In this document: in pieces, positions 45,748-56,141 of the stretch | Numbering within the stretch: the first letter of the stretch is position 1 | Layout of the letters: the number at the start of each line of letters is the position of its first letter | The notes under the pieces: generated by a model | Told to the model about the DNA's origin: nothing | The model's database searches: none | The model's input: the letters and a program-made list of their open reading frames with translations, nothing else | Translations under genes and position numbers: made by a program | Source: Scheffersomyces stipitis CBS 6054 | Lineage: Eukaryota > Ascomycota > Pichiomycetes > Serinales > Debaryomycetaceae | DNA: 64,000 nucleotides | Direction of reading: 5' to 3' | Assembly (NCBI RefSeq): GCF_000209165.1 | Contig: NC_009045.1 | Span: forward strand, 1,661,949-1,725,948

Positions 45748-47382
45748 ATGGACGCAGATGCCACTAACCGTTTTGTGCCCGAGTACCGTCGTACCAACTT
45801 CAAGAACAAGGGTCGTTTCCAGAGCGATGAGTTGAGAAGAAGAAGAGAAACGCATCAAGTGGACTTGAGAAAGCAGAAGAGAGAAGAAGTATTGCTGAAG
45901 AGAAGAAACTTCCATAATGAAAATGCTGCCGATGATTCTGAAGATGAAGACGAGTACAGTACCCAGGTTTCCAATGACGAGACCCAGTTCTACTCGAAGT
46001 TGCAACAGGACCTCCCCAAGATGATTGAAATGATCCAGGCTGCCGACTTCGATAATCAACTCGCTGCTACCGTCAAATTCCGCCAGATCTTATCGCGTGA
46101 ACACAATCCACCTATCGATCTCGTGATCCAGTCCGGCGTGATCCCCACTTTGGTGGAGTTCATGAAGAACGAACATCCCGATATGTTGCAGTTGGAAGCG
46201 GCATGGGCTTTGACCAACATCGCTTCAGGTAATTCTGAGCAGACCCGTGTCGTTGTTGATGCCAACGCCGTTCCTCTATTCGTTCACTTGTTGTACTCGC
46301 AATCGCTTGAGGTCAAGGAACAGGCCATCTGGGCTTTAGGAAATGTTGCTGGTGACTCCACCGAAAACAGAGACTATGTCTTGGAATGCAACGCCATGGA
46401 GCCTGTTTTGTCGCTCTTCAACAGCACAAAGATGTCGTTGATCAGAACAGCTACGTGGACATTGTCTAACTTGTGTAGAGGCAAGAACCCCCAGCCAGAC
46501 TGGAACATCGTTCAACTGGCCATTCCCACTTTGGCCAAATTGATCTACTCTGTAGACTCAGAGACTTTGGTTGATGCCTGCTGGGCTGTTTCTTACTTGT
46601 CTGATGGTACTTCCGAGGCTATACAGGCTGTTGTTGATGCCCGTATCCCTCATCGTCTTGTCGAGTTGTTGGGCCACGAATCGACTTTGGTCCAGACCCC
46701 AGCTTTGAGAGCTATTGGTAACATCGTCACCGGTACAGACTTCCAGACTCAGATCGTCATAAACGCTGGCGCATTGCGGGCATTGGCTCCGTTGTTGAAC
46801 TCGCCTAAGGAAACCATTCGTAAGGAAGCCTGTTGGACCATCTCCAATATCACAGCAGGTAACACGGATCAAATTCAGGCGGTTATTGACGCTAACCTCA
46901 TTCCACAAATCATCAGATTGTTACAGCACGGTGATTACAAGACCAAAAAGGAAGCCTGTTGGGCCATTTCCAACGCTTCTTCGGGTGGTTTGACCAAGCC
47001 AGACCAGATCCGCTACTTGGTTAACCAAGGCTGTATCAAGCCTTTGTGTGACTTGTTGAGCGTGGCTGACTCCAAAATAATTGAAGTCACGTTGGACTCT
47101 TTGGACAACATCCTTAAGATGGGTGAAATGGACAAGGAAGCCCTCAATACACAGGTCAATGAAAACGCTTTGTACATTGAAGAAGCTGGTGGTATGGAAA
47201 AAATCTTCGAGTGTCAGACCAACCAAAACGAAAAGATCTACCAAAAGGCTTACCATATCATCGAAAAGTACTTCTCTGACGAAGATGACCAAATAGATGA
47301 CGAAGGCGTAGCCCCTCAGACCTACGGGGATTCATTTGGTTTCGGCGTTGATCCAAGCCAACAGCAAAACTTCCAATTCTAA
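45748..47382 (+). CDS. SRP1: Karyopherin (importin) alpha
   Basis: A 544-residue nuclear import adaptor that binds classical NLS cargo and hands it to importin beta. It has the importin-beta-binding domain at residues 10-55 ([35 protein letters not shown]...KRRN) and ten armadillo repeats to about residue 500. The NLS-groove Trp/Asn pattern recurs as [62 protein letters not shown] and [12 protein letters not shown]. The Cse1-binding acidic C-terminus ends [15 protein letters not shown]. Length matches Saccharomyces Srp1 (542). The protein is a close orthologue throughout and probably essential. Confidence 0.97.
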   Translation: MDADATNRFVPEYRRTNFKNKGRFQSDELRRRRETHQVDLRKQKREEVLLKRRNFHNENAADDSEDEDEYSTQVSNDETQFYSKLQQDLPKMIEMIQAADFDNQLAATVKFRQILSREHNPPIDLVIQSGVIPTLVEFMKNEHPDMLQLEAAWALTNIASGNSEQTRVVVDANAVPLFVHLLYSQSLEVKEQAIWALGNVAGDSTENRDYVLECNAMEPVLSLFNSTKMSLIRTATWTLSNLCRGKNPQPDWNIVQLAIPTLAKLIYSVDSETLVDACWAVSYLSDGTSEAIQAVVDARIPHRLVELLGHESTLVQTPALRAIGNIVTGTDFQTQIVINAGALRALAPLLNSPKETIRKEACWTISNITAGNTDQIQAVIDANLIPQIIRLLQHGDYKTKKEACWAISNASSGGLTKPDQIRYLVNQGCIKPLCDLLSVADSKIIEVTLDSLDNILKMGEMDKEALNTQVNENALYIEEAGGMEKIFECQTNQNEKIYQKAYHIIEKYFSDEDDQIDDEGVAPQTYGDSFGFGVDPSQQQNFQF

Positions 47383-48797
47383 TCTGAAATATAGAAATTG
47401 AAATGAAGTCGAGATTTTGAATTGATGTAAATCTATATTTGTTCGAAAGAAGTCCAACAAACATTGATATACGATTCATATTCATAGATTACGAAACAAA
47501 CCATAACTTACATAAGCCGGAGTCAGCTTCTGGCTCTTGCTTGTCTCATGATCTCTATCATCTCATCTTATATATACTGTCTCTAGCCCTCTTCCATATA
47601 TAGCAAGTTTATCGTCTAATGCCTAATTCTCTAAGATTCGGTAAGAGGCTTCCACAGCCAAGGAGAACATAGTTTATGTATATCTCGCAAGTGAAACAAC
47701 ATATTCTCTATAATAAACCGTAGCATAAACAATCAACTTCTCAATTCTAGCAAATTGTGTACCCAATTCTGCTAAATGCTTTTGTTAAAATACTCTACTT
47801 CTATGATACTCTACAATACTTTTTTGCTGTTGTTTTGAGAGAGACTAATAAATTCTCAAGAGCGATTGGAATTGACATCAATACTTGACAAAGTTCAAAA
47901 GCAATTTCCAAAGGGGTGGCGTGATTGACTTTCAACTCAATCAAGTAAGTTACACATGCTACATCCCTAGCTTACATAGTAATGTTGAATAACTTATACA
48001 TCGACTTTCGACATTTAGAATGCGACCAGTGACTAGGTCTCCCACATGTATGACATCACGATTTTCCTCCATTCTCACCCAATACTGAGCTTCTGACATA
48101 ATCCAATTTTCTGCTAACCAGATGACACAGCAGGGATAAGCCTTCGGCCCAGTGTGCCTCTACCAAACGTAGACTAGCATTCCAGACAATTACACCGAGC
48201 CGTTTTGACACCGAATATCCCGTGGTGATAACATCCATACTGCAATATATTAATTTTGATATTGGGTGCGAGCCGGTAGTTTAGATTATGGCCGAGTTAC
48301 CCGAACGGGCTATATTGCTAACAAAAGTAGTAATCGTGGTGTGCGACATTGCGCTGGCTATCTCAAATTGGATGCGACATCTTTGCCCATGGGGACTGGG
48401 AGCGACTGGCCAGCAAGTGATTGGGAAATGTTAAGAATAGATAATGGCAACATCGAAAGCCAACTACATCGCAAAGCTGTCATCATGTTCCTGTCTTCAA
48501 AGCATGAAGATGCTCAGATACAGCATCATAACCACGCTTCATCTACCAATAATATATCACTGGTTCATCGCTGATGCAAGCAGAAAAAAGCAAATCTACC
48601 TGCAGATAACCTTCATCGGGATAAAATCCCTCTCATGCTAATTTCCACAACTCTTGAAAAATCACTCATCAACAATAAACAGTGCGACATTAGCAGATAC
48701 AAAAATTGAAGATTGTCTACTGTTCTTTTTCCTGGCTCTTTTTTTCTGTTCGTTTTACTACTTTTGTTTGTAGACATCCATCGTATAGTCATTCACT
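47383..48797. other. Spacer upstream of the WGRF-repeat gene
   Basis: About 1.4 kb. It contains the SRP1 3' flank and a long promoter region for the surface-protein gene. A stretch near 48284 (TGGCCGAGTTA) resembles a tRNA A-box, but no B-box or fold follows. Plus-strand frames of 65-102 codons start at non-ATG codons or look random. Confidence 0.45.
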
Positions 48798-49430
48798 ATG
48801 AAGGTTTCTAACGTTGTTATTGGATTGACTGCGGCTGCTGCCGCAGTCTCTGCTGCTGACGAAGATGCCAACAGAGAAGTTGTCACTGTGACTGTCACTG
48901 GTACTACCCAGACCCACCAGTGGGGTAGATTTAACCATACTCCTCGTCCAAAGACCACTCAAACGGGCACCCACAGATGGGGTAGATTCGACCACACTCC
49001 TCGTTCTCACACTACTCAAACTGGTACTCACAGATGGGGAAGATTCGACCACACTCCTCGTTCTCATACCACTCAAACTGGTACTCACAGATGGGGAAGA
49101 TTCGACCACACTCCTCGTTCTCATACCACTCAAACCGGTACTCACAGATGGGGTAGATTCGACCACACTCAAAGAACTCACACCACTCAAACTGGTACTC
49201 ATAGATGGGGAAGATTCGACCACACCAAGCCACCTTTGACCACCACTGTTTTCGTTCAACCTTCTGAAGAACCTGAAGTCATTGAGCTTTCCAATAGAGA
49301 AGTTGGCAATGCATCCACCAATGGTTCGAACACTACGAATGGTTCCAGCACTGAAAACGCTGGTTTCGTCAATTCGTACAATATCGGTGCTGCTGGTGCC
49401 CTTGCTGCTGGTTTGTTGTTGATTGTTTAA
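48798..49430 (+). CDS. GPI-type surface protein with six WGRF repeats
   Basis: A 210-residue predicted cell-surface protein. A signal peptide (MKVSNVVIGLTAAAAAVSAA) precedes a short Val/Thr stretch. Six 19-residue units of the form THRWGRFDHTPRSHTTQTG follow; the first is divergent (THQWGRFNHT) and the last two change the PRSH part. A Glu-rich linker, an Asn/Ser/Thr-rich region (NGSNTTNGSSTEN) with potential glycosylation sites and a hydrophobic tail (IGAAGALAAGLLLIV) suit GPI attachment. Trp, Gly, Arg, Phe, Asp and His are invariant or nearly so. There are no Lys-Arg processing sites, so a pheromone precursor is unlikely. I do not recognise a named family; wall protein or adhesin is inferred from layout. 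Confidence 0.75.
   Translation: MKVSNVVIGLTAAAAAVSAADEDANREVVTVTVTGTTQTHQWGRFNHTPRPKTTQTGTHRWGRFDHTPRSHTTQTGTHRWGRFDHTPRSHTTQTGTHRWGRFDHTPRSHTTQTGTHRWGRFDHTQRTHTTQTGTHRWGRFDHTKPPLTTTVFVQPSEEPEVIELSNREVGNASTNGSNTTNGSSTENAGFVNSYNIGAAGALAAGLLLIV
48912..49232 (+). repeat. 57-bp in-frame tandem repeat, six units
   Basis: Units begin at 48912, 48969, 49026, 49083, 49140 and 49197, each 57 bp apart except the truncated last. Units 3 and 4 are almost identical in DNA, suggesting recent duplication or homogenisation. The 57-bp length keeps all frames in step, so an artefactual long open frame also exists on the opposite strand. Confidence 0.85.
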
Positions 49431-49935
49431 ATATAGTTTCTCGAAATTTGGCAAAGAAAAAATTTAATTCTTTCTTCGTAAGCATTCCATCCATTCCATT
49501 TTTCAATTTCCTTGCTGAGTCTATCCTTGGTTTTACTTTCTTGACCAATAACAGGCATAGAAACGTTGGCAGGATATCCTCAATACCATCGTTCGTCTCA
49601 ATTATTTTTATTGTACATGAACAAGCAGATACCATTCTTGTTCATTTCGCTTAATAGATCTCGTTATGAGTTGGACTGAGTGTTTGTTTGAGACACTAAC
49701 TATTAGTATGTACATTTGTTTAATACATGTCATTTATATAAATTGGATTATATCCAGTAATCCCGAATTGAATAAGTGCAACTGCTCGCTTTGAGCTGTT
49801 GCGTTTCTCTTCCTCGGAGACTTCATAAGTTCTTCAAAACAGTGCAGAGCTACAGGGCAGCTCCTTACAATTTCATTGTGAATGAGATTTTCAATTCTTT
49901 AGAAATGTCTATTGCCATAGATATGTAGCAAGTGA
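49431..49935. other. Convergent 3' spacer
   Basis: About 500 bp between the convergent WGRF-repeat and ureohydrolase genes, AT-rich, with no gene or notable motif. Confidence 0.5.
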
Positions 49936-51258
49936 CTAAAATGGTATTTCTCTCAATTCTAGAAGCTGAGACGAAAGTTCCGACTTTAGTTCGTCTAACT
50001 CTTTTAACTTCTGTTCTATTGTTTTCTTAGCCTTTTCAAGGTCAATAAAATCTTTCTTTTCTTGTTCAAGTTCATTTACATGAGTGATCTTGACCAATTC
50101 CTTTTTGTTCTTCTTAACAATTGCAGGGTCAATAGGACCCTTCTTGACCATACTGGTGATTATTTCGAAGGCAATCTGGGCACCATTTGTAGATGTAATT
50201 TCGGCGGTATCGAAAGCAGGAGACACTTCAACAACATCACCTCCGACCACAGTCAACCCTTCTATGCTTCTGAGAACATGGAGGAGCTCTCTAGGCAACC
50301 ATCCACCTGGTTCTTGGGTTCCCGTTCCACTGGTGAAACCAGGATCGAGAACATCAACGTCAACAGAAATGTAAGTAGGACTATCATCAGGCACGGTGTC
50401 CAAGATTTTCTGTACCACCCACTGTGGACCTTTTAACCAGATGTCGTCCGCATCTATTCTGATAAAATGTTGAGAATCATCGTCTTCGTAATCTTCCAAG
50501 CCAGACAACTTTGTTCTCAAGCCAGCATGCACATTGTGATGAGACGTCAACCCTTCGTGGTGAGCTTTCCAAAGCATAGAACCGTGATTTATTTCAGATT
50601 GGTCTGAGTGCCAGAAAGAAGGGTACTTGTCTGGAGCCCAAGTATCCAAATGGGCGTCGAAATGAATGACATTGATACGTCCATAAACTTCATGCAAAGC
50701 CCTCAAATGCGGAAGCAAAACTGAATGATCTCCCCCCAACGCAACGTATCTTGGGGGTAGCTCACTCGATGAGTTACTTGATCTTCTCAATAGTAACTCT
50801 TCAAATCCTTTTGTCATCTGGGTAAAAGCAATAGAGTTATCCATAGGGGTTATTGGAAGATCTCCACAGTCTACAATTTTAGCCCAAGAAGCATAGGGGT
50901 TGAAATTGGCTCTCTGGTTGTAGCCTCTCAACGATGTCTGTCTCTGAGAGGCTGCTCTGATAGCTCTGGGACCAAACCTAGCCCCTGGTCTATAGGAGAC
51001 TGCAGTGTCAAAAGGTACTCCGATAAGAGCCACGTCGTAGGTATTTCCTGGTTCAAGCAAACATTTATGGTGATCAAGATGGGCAAATGTGTTGATACCT
51101 TGGAAAGGCCACAAATCATCCCACATTTCTTTCAAAGAAGGTGATGAGCCATCGATCGAGTCATTTATCAATTCATCTGATTTCCATGCAACAGGTTGCA
51201 ACACAGCCGCAGCTACTGATAAGAAAATGGGCGCGCTGACGATATGTGAACACTTCAT
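49936..51258 (-). CDS. Secreted-type ureohydrolase (agmatinase/guanidinobutyrase family)
   Basis: A 440-residue manganese ureohydrolase. All metal ligands are present: His178 in GGDHS, Asp201, His203 and Asp205 in HFDAHLDTW, and Asp300 and Asp302 in [11 protein letters not shown]. The residues around CGD and [14 protein letters not shown] are also typical. The N-terminus ([25 protein letters not shown]) is a likely signal peptide, so the enzyme may act in the secretory route or outside the cell. The last ~55 residues ([44 protein letters not shown]) form a predicted coiled coil not needed for catalysis. The family includes agmatinase and the 4-guanidinobutyrase of some yeasts; the guanidino substrate cannot be decided here. 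Arginase is less likely from the sequence. Confidence 0.8.
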   Translation of the reverse strand: MKCSHIVSAPIFLSVAAAVLQPVAWKSDELINDSIDGSSPSLKEMWDDLWPFQGINTFAHLDHHKCLLEPGNTYDVALIGVPFDTAVSYRPGARFGPRAIRAASQRQTSLRGYNQRANFNPYASWAKIVDCGDLPITPMDNSIAFTQMTKGFEELLLRRSSNSSSELPPRYVALGGDHSVLLPHLRALHEVYGRINVIHFDAHLDTWAPDKYPSFWHSDQSEINHGSMLWKAHHEGLTSHHNVHAGLRTKLSGLEDYEDDDSQHFIRIDADDIWLKGPQWVVQKILDTVPDDSPTYISVDVDVLDPGFTSGTGTQEPGGWLPRELLHVLRSIEGLTVVGGDVVEVSPAFDTAEITSTNGAQIAFEIITSMVKKGPIDPAIVKKNKKELVKITHVNELEQEKKDFIDLEKAKKTIEQKLKELDELKSELSSQLLELREIPF

Positions 51259-51958
51259 TTTAGTTTCTTGTTTGGCTGTAGTACTCAGTAAGGCAAAGAA
51301 TTCTGGATCAAAACTAAGATTGTTTGATGTAGCAAGAATTCTAACTATGATTACGGCTTGACTTTATAAAGCTATTTGATACTGGAGGAGCGGAATTTTA
51401 GTTGCCTAATTGGGAAATGCCGCCAGGGTGCTGCGCAACTAATGGCTACAATAGAGAACGCCCTTTTCTCTGGCTCAATGGGCCTTTGCTAGTATCACAG
51501 TGAAAAAGGCAGCAATGTACCTGAAAGTTGTGCTTTGTGTGTGCAACTGCTTCTTGCTGGATACTTCAAGAGCTGGCGAATTGTGATATTTGTTAAAAAC
51601 ATGGTTGACAAAGAGGAACACCTGCGTATATTAGACTACTTGAAATCATATAGATAATTGTGTGAGAGACTTACTCTTGGGCATGACAAGGACATTAGTA
51701 GATGCTAAAAATATTGCAAGTTGTTGCAAGTAGTTTTGCAAGTTCTGGTCAAAAGCGATAAACAGAATTTACGTCTCATAAACAAAATTGGGAATTTGCG
51801 ACACTTGCGAACACACTTGCGACACACTTGCGACAATGGCCTCAAATTCCAAGATGGATCTAGATTTGAAATTTGACTTCTTGACATCTTGAGCTTTGGT
51901 AAACCCTCTTATAAACAATTCGTAAAAAAGGGTAGTTACTCGATTGTTTGATTTCAAA
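51259..51958. other. Divergent promoter of ureohydrolase and GH81 genes
   Basis: About 700 bp shared by two divergent genes. It contains the TTGC-type array listed separately and no gene. Confidence 0.5.
51714..51834 (+). promoter_or_regulatory. Seven-copy TTGC(A/G)A motif array
   Basis: TTGCAAGT occurs at 51714, 51724 and 51736. TTGCGA occurs at 51796, 51805, 51817 and 51828. All are in the same orientation with 9-12 bp spacing within each group. The array lies 125-245 bp upstream of the GH81 ATG, where an activator array would be expected. I know of no named factor for it. Confidence 0.5.
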
Positions 51959-54226
51959 ATGGGGTTACTTGATTTGAAGAACGCCCTCAAGAAGATTGAT
52001 GATTCTATCAAAAAAAAGGCTGATCCTCCACAAGTACCGCCCAAAAGAGCTGAACTCAAACAATCTCGTCAACAACAACCATTTTCCACTGGAAAGTCCA
52101 ACGAAAGGAGCACCTCGTTTAACATCGATGATATCTTTGATGACTCCATTGCTGACGGAGAGCCTCCTGTTATTTTCAAAAGAACTAAGCACCGTGTTGT
52201 ACCTCAAGGCTGCGCCTGTGGAGACGAAGACGATGCTATTCATACCAACAATTTCTACAACAACTTGACTTTAGAGGACCAGACATTCCCAGTTTGGACA
52301 CTTCCTTATTCCTTGTGGTTCTCTAAGGATCTGGGTCAGGATGTGGGACTTGCTTTCAATCACACTGAAGCTTCTCAAAGGGTGTACGGACCAGAAGCAG
52401 ACGCAGACCCAGCTCAATTCTATTTTAACCCACCCAAGATCAAGTCGCTTGTTATCTCTGGGGAAGGATTTAGAGACTATCGTACTTCTGTGACATTGGA
52501 GGGTCATAATAAGCTTTCGGTTGTCGCTAAAGTTGTGTGGGAAGAAGATAAGTACATCTCCGTCCCCTTGGCCCATGGAATGGGGTTTGTAACTGCCACC
52601 TATAACAACATAAAACCAGTGATAGCTTCTCAAGTGGGTATTCAAGAATTTAGCAGAGTCGAAAACGTTGGTAGTCTTTCCAAATACAAGATCAAGCTCT
52701 TCAACCAAGTTGTCTGGTCAGTATACATAGATGGAGATGTAATTTTGCAATTGGAAGATCCTAACCATATTAAAGGGGACAAAGTCACGAATGCCACAAT
52801 TCAATTTGCTCGTGGTGAATCTCTTGCTTATGATGACACTGCTGGTACCTATCCAGTAGGTGTCAATTTACTCGGAAACGTGCACGGTGAAAAGGCACAG
52901 TACTCCTTTGAGTACAAAATGCAAGGTTGCTCGAGGTCGGGCTCAGGGCTCGTCTGGTGTTTGCCTCATCATCAGGAGGCATTAGTATCTACACTTCAAA
53001 ACAAGTATTCACAGTTGGAATTGGACTCGCCTACCAAAGGAGTGATGAGAGCCTACGTCACCAATGTATTGACAATGGAAGAACAATTACCACTTGGTAT
53101 AAACTGGGACCCATGGGCATCGTTTTCAACAGACACACCTTCATACTCCCCAATTGTAAAGGATTTGATTAAAGCGGCTGCCATAGAAGAAATAAAGCAA
53201 GATGTGGTGGGTATGGCAAATATTGATTCAATGTATACTTCGGGAAAAATCTTGGATAAATTTGCTTACATTGCATATGTTTGTAAATTTATATTGGAGG
53301 ATGACGAATTAACTGCTAGAATCCTTCCTAGGGTTAAGGAAGCTGTCGAATTGTTTGCGAATAACAGGCAGAAGTACCCGTTGGTTTACGATACTACATG
53401 GAAGGGTTTGATTTCTTCTGCAGATCCGGCAGCAGATTTCGGCAACTCCAACTACAACGATCACCACTTCCATTACGGTTATCATATCCATGCAATAGCC
53501 CTTGTTGCAAAGATCGATAGTCAGTGGTTGACGTCAAATAATAATTTGGTTCTTAACTATGCTAACACTTTATTAAGAGATACCGCTAACCCCAAAAAGG
53601 ATAAATATTTCCCCCAGTTTAGATCATTTGACTGGTTCCATGGACACTCTTTTGCCCATGGGATTTTTGCTTCAGGAGATGGTAAAGATGAAGAGTCTTC
53701 TTCTGAAGACTATCACTTTGTTTATGGGATGAAATTGTATGCCAAGGTGGTTGGTAACGACAAGATGGAAAGTAGGGCCAACCTCATGTTGGCAATCATG
53801 AGACGAGCTATGAATATGTACATGTTGTACTCTGATGATAATAAGATACAACCCAAAAACTTTATTAGAAACAAAGTTGCTGGTATCTCCTTTGAAAACA
53901 AAATTGATTTTGCTACATATTTTGGTAGAGGAACAATTGCAGATGAATGGATTCATGGAATTCACATGCTCCCTATTACTCCAATATCCTCTTATATACG
54001 ACAAGAACAATTTGTTAGAGAAGAGTGGGATCAGAAATTGGCAAAAATCATTGACAGAATCCCTGACGGTTGGAAAGGTATTTTGATGCTTAACCTTGCC
54101 CTCTTCAATCCAAAGAAAGCTTGGAACTGGTTTGCCAGAAATGATTGGGACGATAGGCTAATTGATAATGGCATGTCAAGAACGTGGTCATTGGCGTATA
54201 TAGCAGGTATTGGAGGTGCTGATTAG
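51959..54226 (+). CDS. ACF2: Endo-1,3-beta-glucanase, GH81, Acf2/Eng2 type
   Basis: A 755-residue glycoside hydrolase of family 81, which cleaves beta-1,3-glucan. Conserved blocks are FPVWTLPYSLWF at the start of the beta domain, FNPPKIKSLVIS, and the catalytic region NYNDHHFHYGYHIHAIALVAK followed by FRSFDWFHGHSFAHGIFASGDGKDEESSSEDYHFVYGMKLYA, with the acidic residues thought to be catalytic. The start is MGLLDLKNALKKIDDSIKKKADPPQVPPKRAE, hydrophilic with a PPQVPPKR proline motif. There is no signal peptide, which marks the intracellular Acf2/Eng2 form rather than secreted Eng1. The frame is open 15 bases further upstream from a TTG, but 51959 is the first ATG. Cys-rich CACGDED near residue 85 is unusual. 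Confidence 0.88.
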   Translation: MGLLDLKNALKKIDDSIKKKADPPQVPPKRAELKQSRQQQPFSTGKSNERSTSFNIDDIFDDSIADGEPPVIFKRTKHRVVPQGCACGDEDDAIHTNNFYNNLTLEDQTFPVWTLPYSLWFSKDLGQDVGLAFNHTEASQRVYGPEADADPAQFYFNPPKIKSLVISGEGFRDYRTSVTLEGHNKLSVVAKVVWEEDKYISVPLAHGMGFVTATYNNIKPVIASQVGIQEFSRVENVGSLSKYKIKLFNQVVWSVYIDGDVILQLEDPNHIKGDKVTNATIQFARGESLAYDDTAGTYPVGVNLLGNVHGEKAQYSFEYKMQGCSRSGSGLVWCLPHHQEALVSTLQNKYSQLELDSPTKGVMRAYVTNVLTMEEQLPLGINWDPWASFSTDTPSYSPIVKDLIKAAAIEEIKQDVVGMANIDSMYTSGKILDKFAYIAYVCKFILEDDELTARILPRVKEAVELFANNRQKYPLVYDTTWKGLISSADPAADFGNSNYNDHHFHYGYHIHAIALVAKIDSQWLTSNNNLVLNYANTLLRDTANPKKDKYFPQFRSFDWFHGHSFAHGIFASGDGKDEESSSEDYHFVYGMKLYAKVVGNDKMESRANLMLAIMRRAMNMYMLYSDDNKIQPKNFIRNKVAGISFENKIDFATYFGRGTIADEWIHGIHMLPITPISSYIRQEQFVREEWDQKLAKIIDRIPDGWKGILMLNLALFNPKKAWNWFARNDWDDRLIDNGMSRTWSLAYIAGIGGAD

Positions 54227-54944
54227 TTAAATATTGTTAGAAATAGAATAAGTATGAATTGAATGAATTTGTCAATTTTATTATATTTGCATAATATCAT
54301 GCAAAATTAACGAAGAGAAACACAAATTGAATTGAAACCCAACTAACCCTCAGTTGATATTACATAGTTATGGGTTACATTCTTTCATTTCTAAGGATAC
54401 TTAGAAGGGTTTTGAAATACCGAACTTTTGAAAAGAAATATAATAGAAATTGTGCAATCGGTATTAAATTCAAACCTATTTACCACAGAAAATAATTGCT
54501 TTTTTACCTATAGATGTGTTTTCATTCTTTCTTTTTACGAAATATGGCATGTATTAAGACTAAAGTCCAACCTATATACTACAAAGTATATAAACTATCC
54601 TCTAATCCATACCGAAGGATGTAGGAAACCCTAAGATAAAAGCCTCCGATTGATATTACCTGGAAAACTTTTTTTTTTAACGTAGTGGCATACATTGAAC
54701 GTAGTAACCCATATAAACAGCTATAAACTAGAGATAAAGGCCATTATCACCCAATGTAGCATGAGCCAACCAAGAGGAAACCCAAAGGATGAAAACCTCT
54801 GAAGAAGCGGCATAAAAACCGAAACCTAATTAAAGGTATAAAAGCCTAAGAAGAAAATATGGAGATATTATATCAAATCACGTGACTATTGTCACGTGAA
54901 TAAAACTATTTAACGAACTTTGGGTTAAGTTGTTTATTCAAGTT
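54227..54944. other. Spacer upstream of tRNA-Leu
   Basis: About 720 bp, AT-rich and gene-free. It contains scattered AAAGCCT / AAACC(T) blocks (54639-54860) and two E-boxes just before the tRNA. Confidence 0.5.
54878..54899. promoter_or_regulatory. Two TCACGTGA boxes 14 bp apart
   Basis: Perfect TCACGTGA palindromes at 54878-54885 and 54892-54899. These are Cbf1-type sites and end 46 bp before the tRNA-Leu gene. The pairing is not part of a normal Pol III promoter. Confidence 0.55.
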
Positions 54945-55026
54945 GGCTCTGTGGCCGAGTGGTTAAGGCGGTAGACTCAAGTTCTACTATCGTAAAGATG
55001 CACGCGTTCGAACCGCGTCGGAGTCA
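54945..55026 (+). tRNA. tRNA-Leu, anticodon CAA, no intron
   Basis: An 82-base gene with a full cloverleaf. The acceptor GGCTCTG pairs with CGGAGTC, followed by an A discriminator. The A-box GGCCGAGTGGTTAAGG forms the D arm. The anticodon stem GTAGA/TCTAC encloses the loop CTCAAGT with anticodon CAA, which reads UUG. A long variable arm (TATCGTAAAGATG) marks a Leu/Ser-type tRNA, and the T arm ends in the B-box GCGTTCGAACCGC. A run of T from 55030 acts as terminator. The Saccharomyces counterpart has a 32-base intron; none is present here. It decodes UUG, the main leucine codon in these genes. Confirmed by pairing rather than by a search tool. Confidence 0.93.
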
Positions 55027-55151
55027 TTATTTTTGATCATACATTTTTGATGTATTGACTATCTAGAAGTTATCAATATTGCAATGATGGGACAACTGTA
55101 TATTGTTTTGTTGAGTTCTATTTACGCTAAAACTTTGAAGGATTTTGCATT

Positions 55152-55403
55152 ATGTCGCAATTGGAAACAATAGTTTCACATCGATCTCTCAATGACCATC
55201 GCAGAAGTCTCGAAATTCAACTTCACCGCCTTGACAGCATCATAGTGGCAGATGCTTTATCTGAAGGCTTCAATACATCGGAGGGTACCAACGAAGTCAA
55301 TCAAAAAACAGAAACATTTCATAAGAAAAGTGGATTTAGAGGGCTACTTGAACGTTGCTTCCATCGTAAGAAACAATCATATACTTTTCACGAAAGTGGC
55401 TAA
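55152..55403 (+). CDS. Hypothetical 83-residue protein
   Basis: An ATG frame of 83 residues (MSQLETIVSHRSLNDHRRSLEIQLHRLDSIIV...). It has a possible amphipathic helix in the first 35 residues and a basic end (LLERCFHRKKQSYTFHESG). I recognise no family. Its position, 125 bp after the tRNA and in otherwise empty DNA, and the lack of a conserved domain leave open that it is a chance frame or remnant. Confidence 0.3.
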   Translation: MSQLETIVSHRSLNDHRRSLEIQLHRLDSIIVADALSEGFNTSEGTNEVNQKTETFHKKSGFRGLLERCFHRKKQSYTFHESG

Positions 55404-56141
55404 CTTGCAGACGAAACCAATGCTCACGTTTGGGGGTATACAAGAAGGAAACAAATGTGTTCCTTGAGCCAACGAATAGATATTTTGACTTTATTATATA
55501 TAATAGTTGCAACATTGTGAAGAACAGTCTTGTATCAGAGTGAAACCAGACACATTTTCCTAAAGAGTTGGTTGCCTGTTCGCAATGACCCCCGTGAGTT
55601 TACGTTTGGCAGTGCCCCTACGATCATAAATATAGTAGGAAGCCACTAAGAATTCAAGTACCTTTGGAAAGGTTTAGCAAATATTTCTTGGTGAGGGCGA
55701 AGTGGATACAAATTTACTAGTTCAATCAGCACGTCCCGTTCACTGTATCACCAACTAGGATATAGTTCAAGCATCTTTAACTTGACACATATAACGTTAT
55801 TCAAGATGTGGATATCGAATAAATGGCAGAAGTGGTATGCTCGTCCCACATCTAATGGTAAGAACAAAATTGATGAGCCAGTATAAAATGGTGTGTTCCA
55901 CTATAGAACAATGTTAGCCAAGTTGAAATGAAAGTCCAATAGAGATGTAACTACTTTGATACTAACGAACCTTTAGGAAGTGCATTTGGTCAAACTCATT
56001 TAATACAGAGGACTTCTTGAGTGTGTTTGCTTATTCGTTAATGTGTATGATATACCACTGCAAAATATCGTTGGTTTGTCTTGTAACCTATGAAGTGTAC
56101 GAGGTTAGTCATTATCTACACTGTTAGGGTCTCTTGTAGTA
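55404..56141. other. Spacer before the Zn2Cys6 gene
   Basis: About 740 bp without a supportable gene. It forms the 3' flank of the Zn2Cys6 gene. Confidence 0.45.

Noticed and set aside
45742..47485. Several long frames antisense to SRP1
   Set aside because: SRP1 aligns with its family along the full length; the antisense frames arise from its codon bias.
48798..49430. Alpha-pheromone precursor interpretation of the WGRF-repeat gene
   Set aside because: There are no Lys-Arg processing sites or dipeptide spacers between units, and the C-terminus looks like a GPI signal.
48789..49454. 221-codon frame antisense to the WGRF-repeat gene
   Set aside because: The 57-bp repeat keeps the opposite strand open. 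The sense frame has a signal peptide and GPI tail; the antisense frame has neither.
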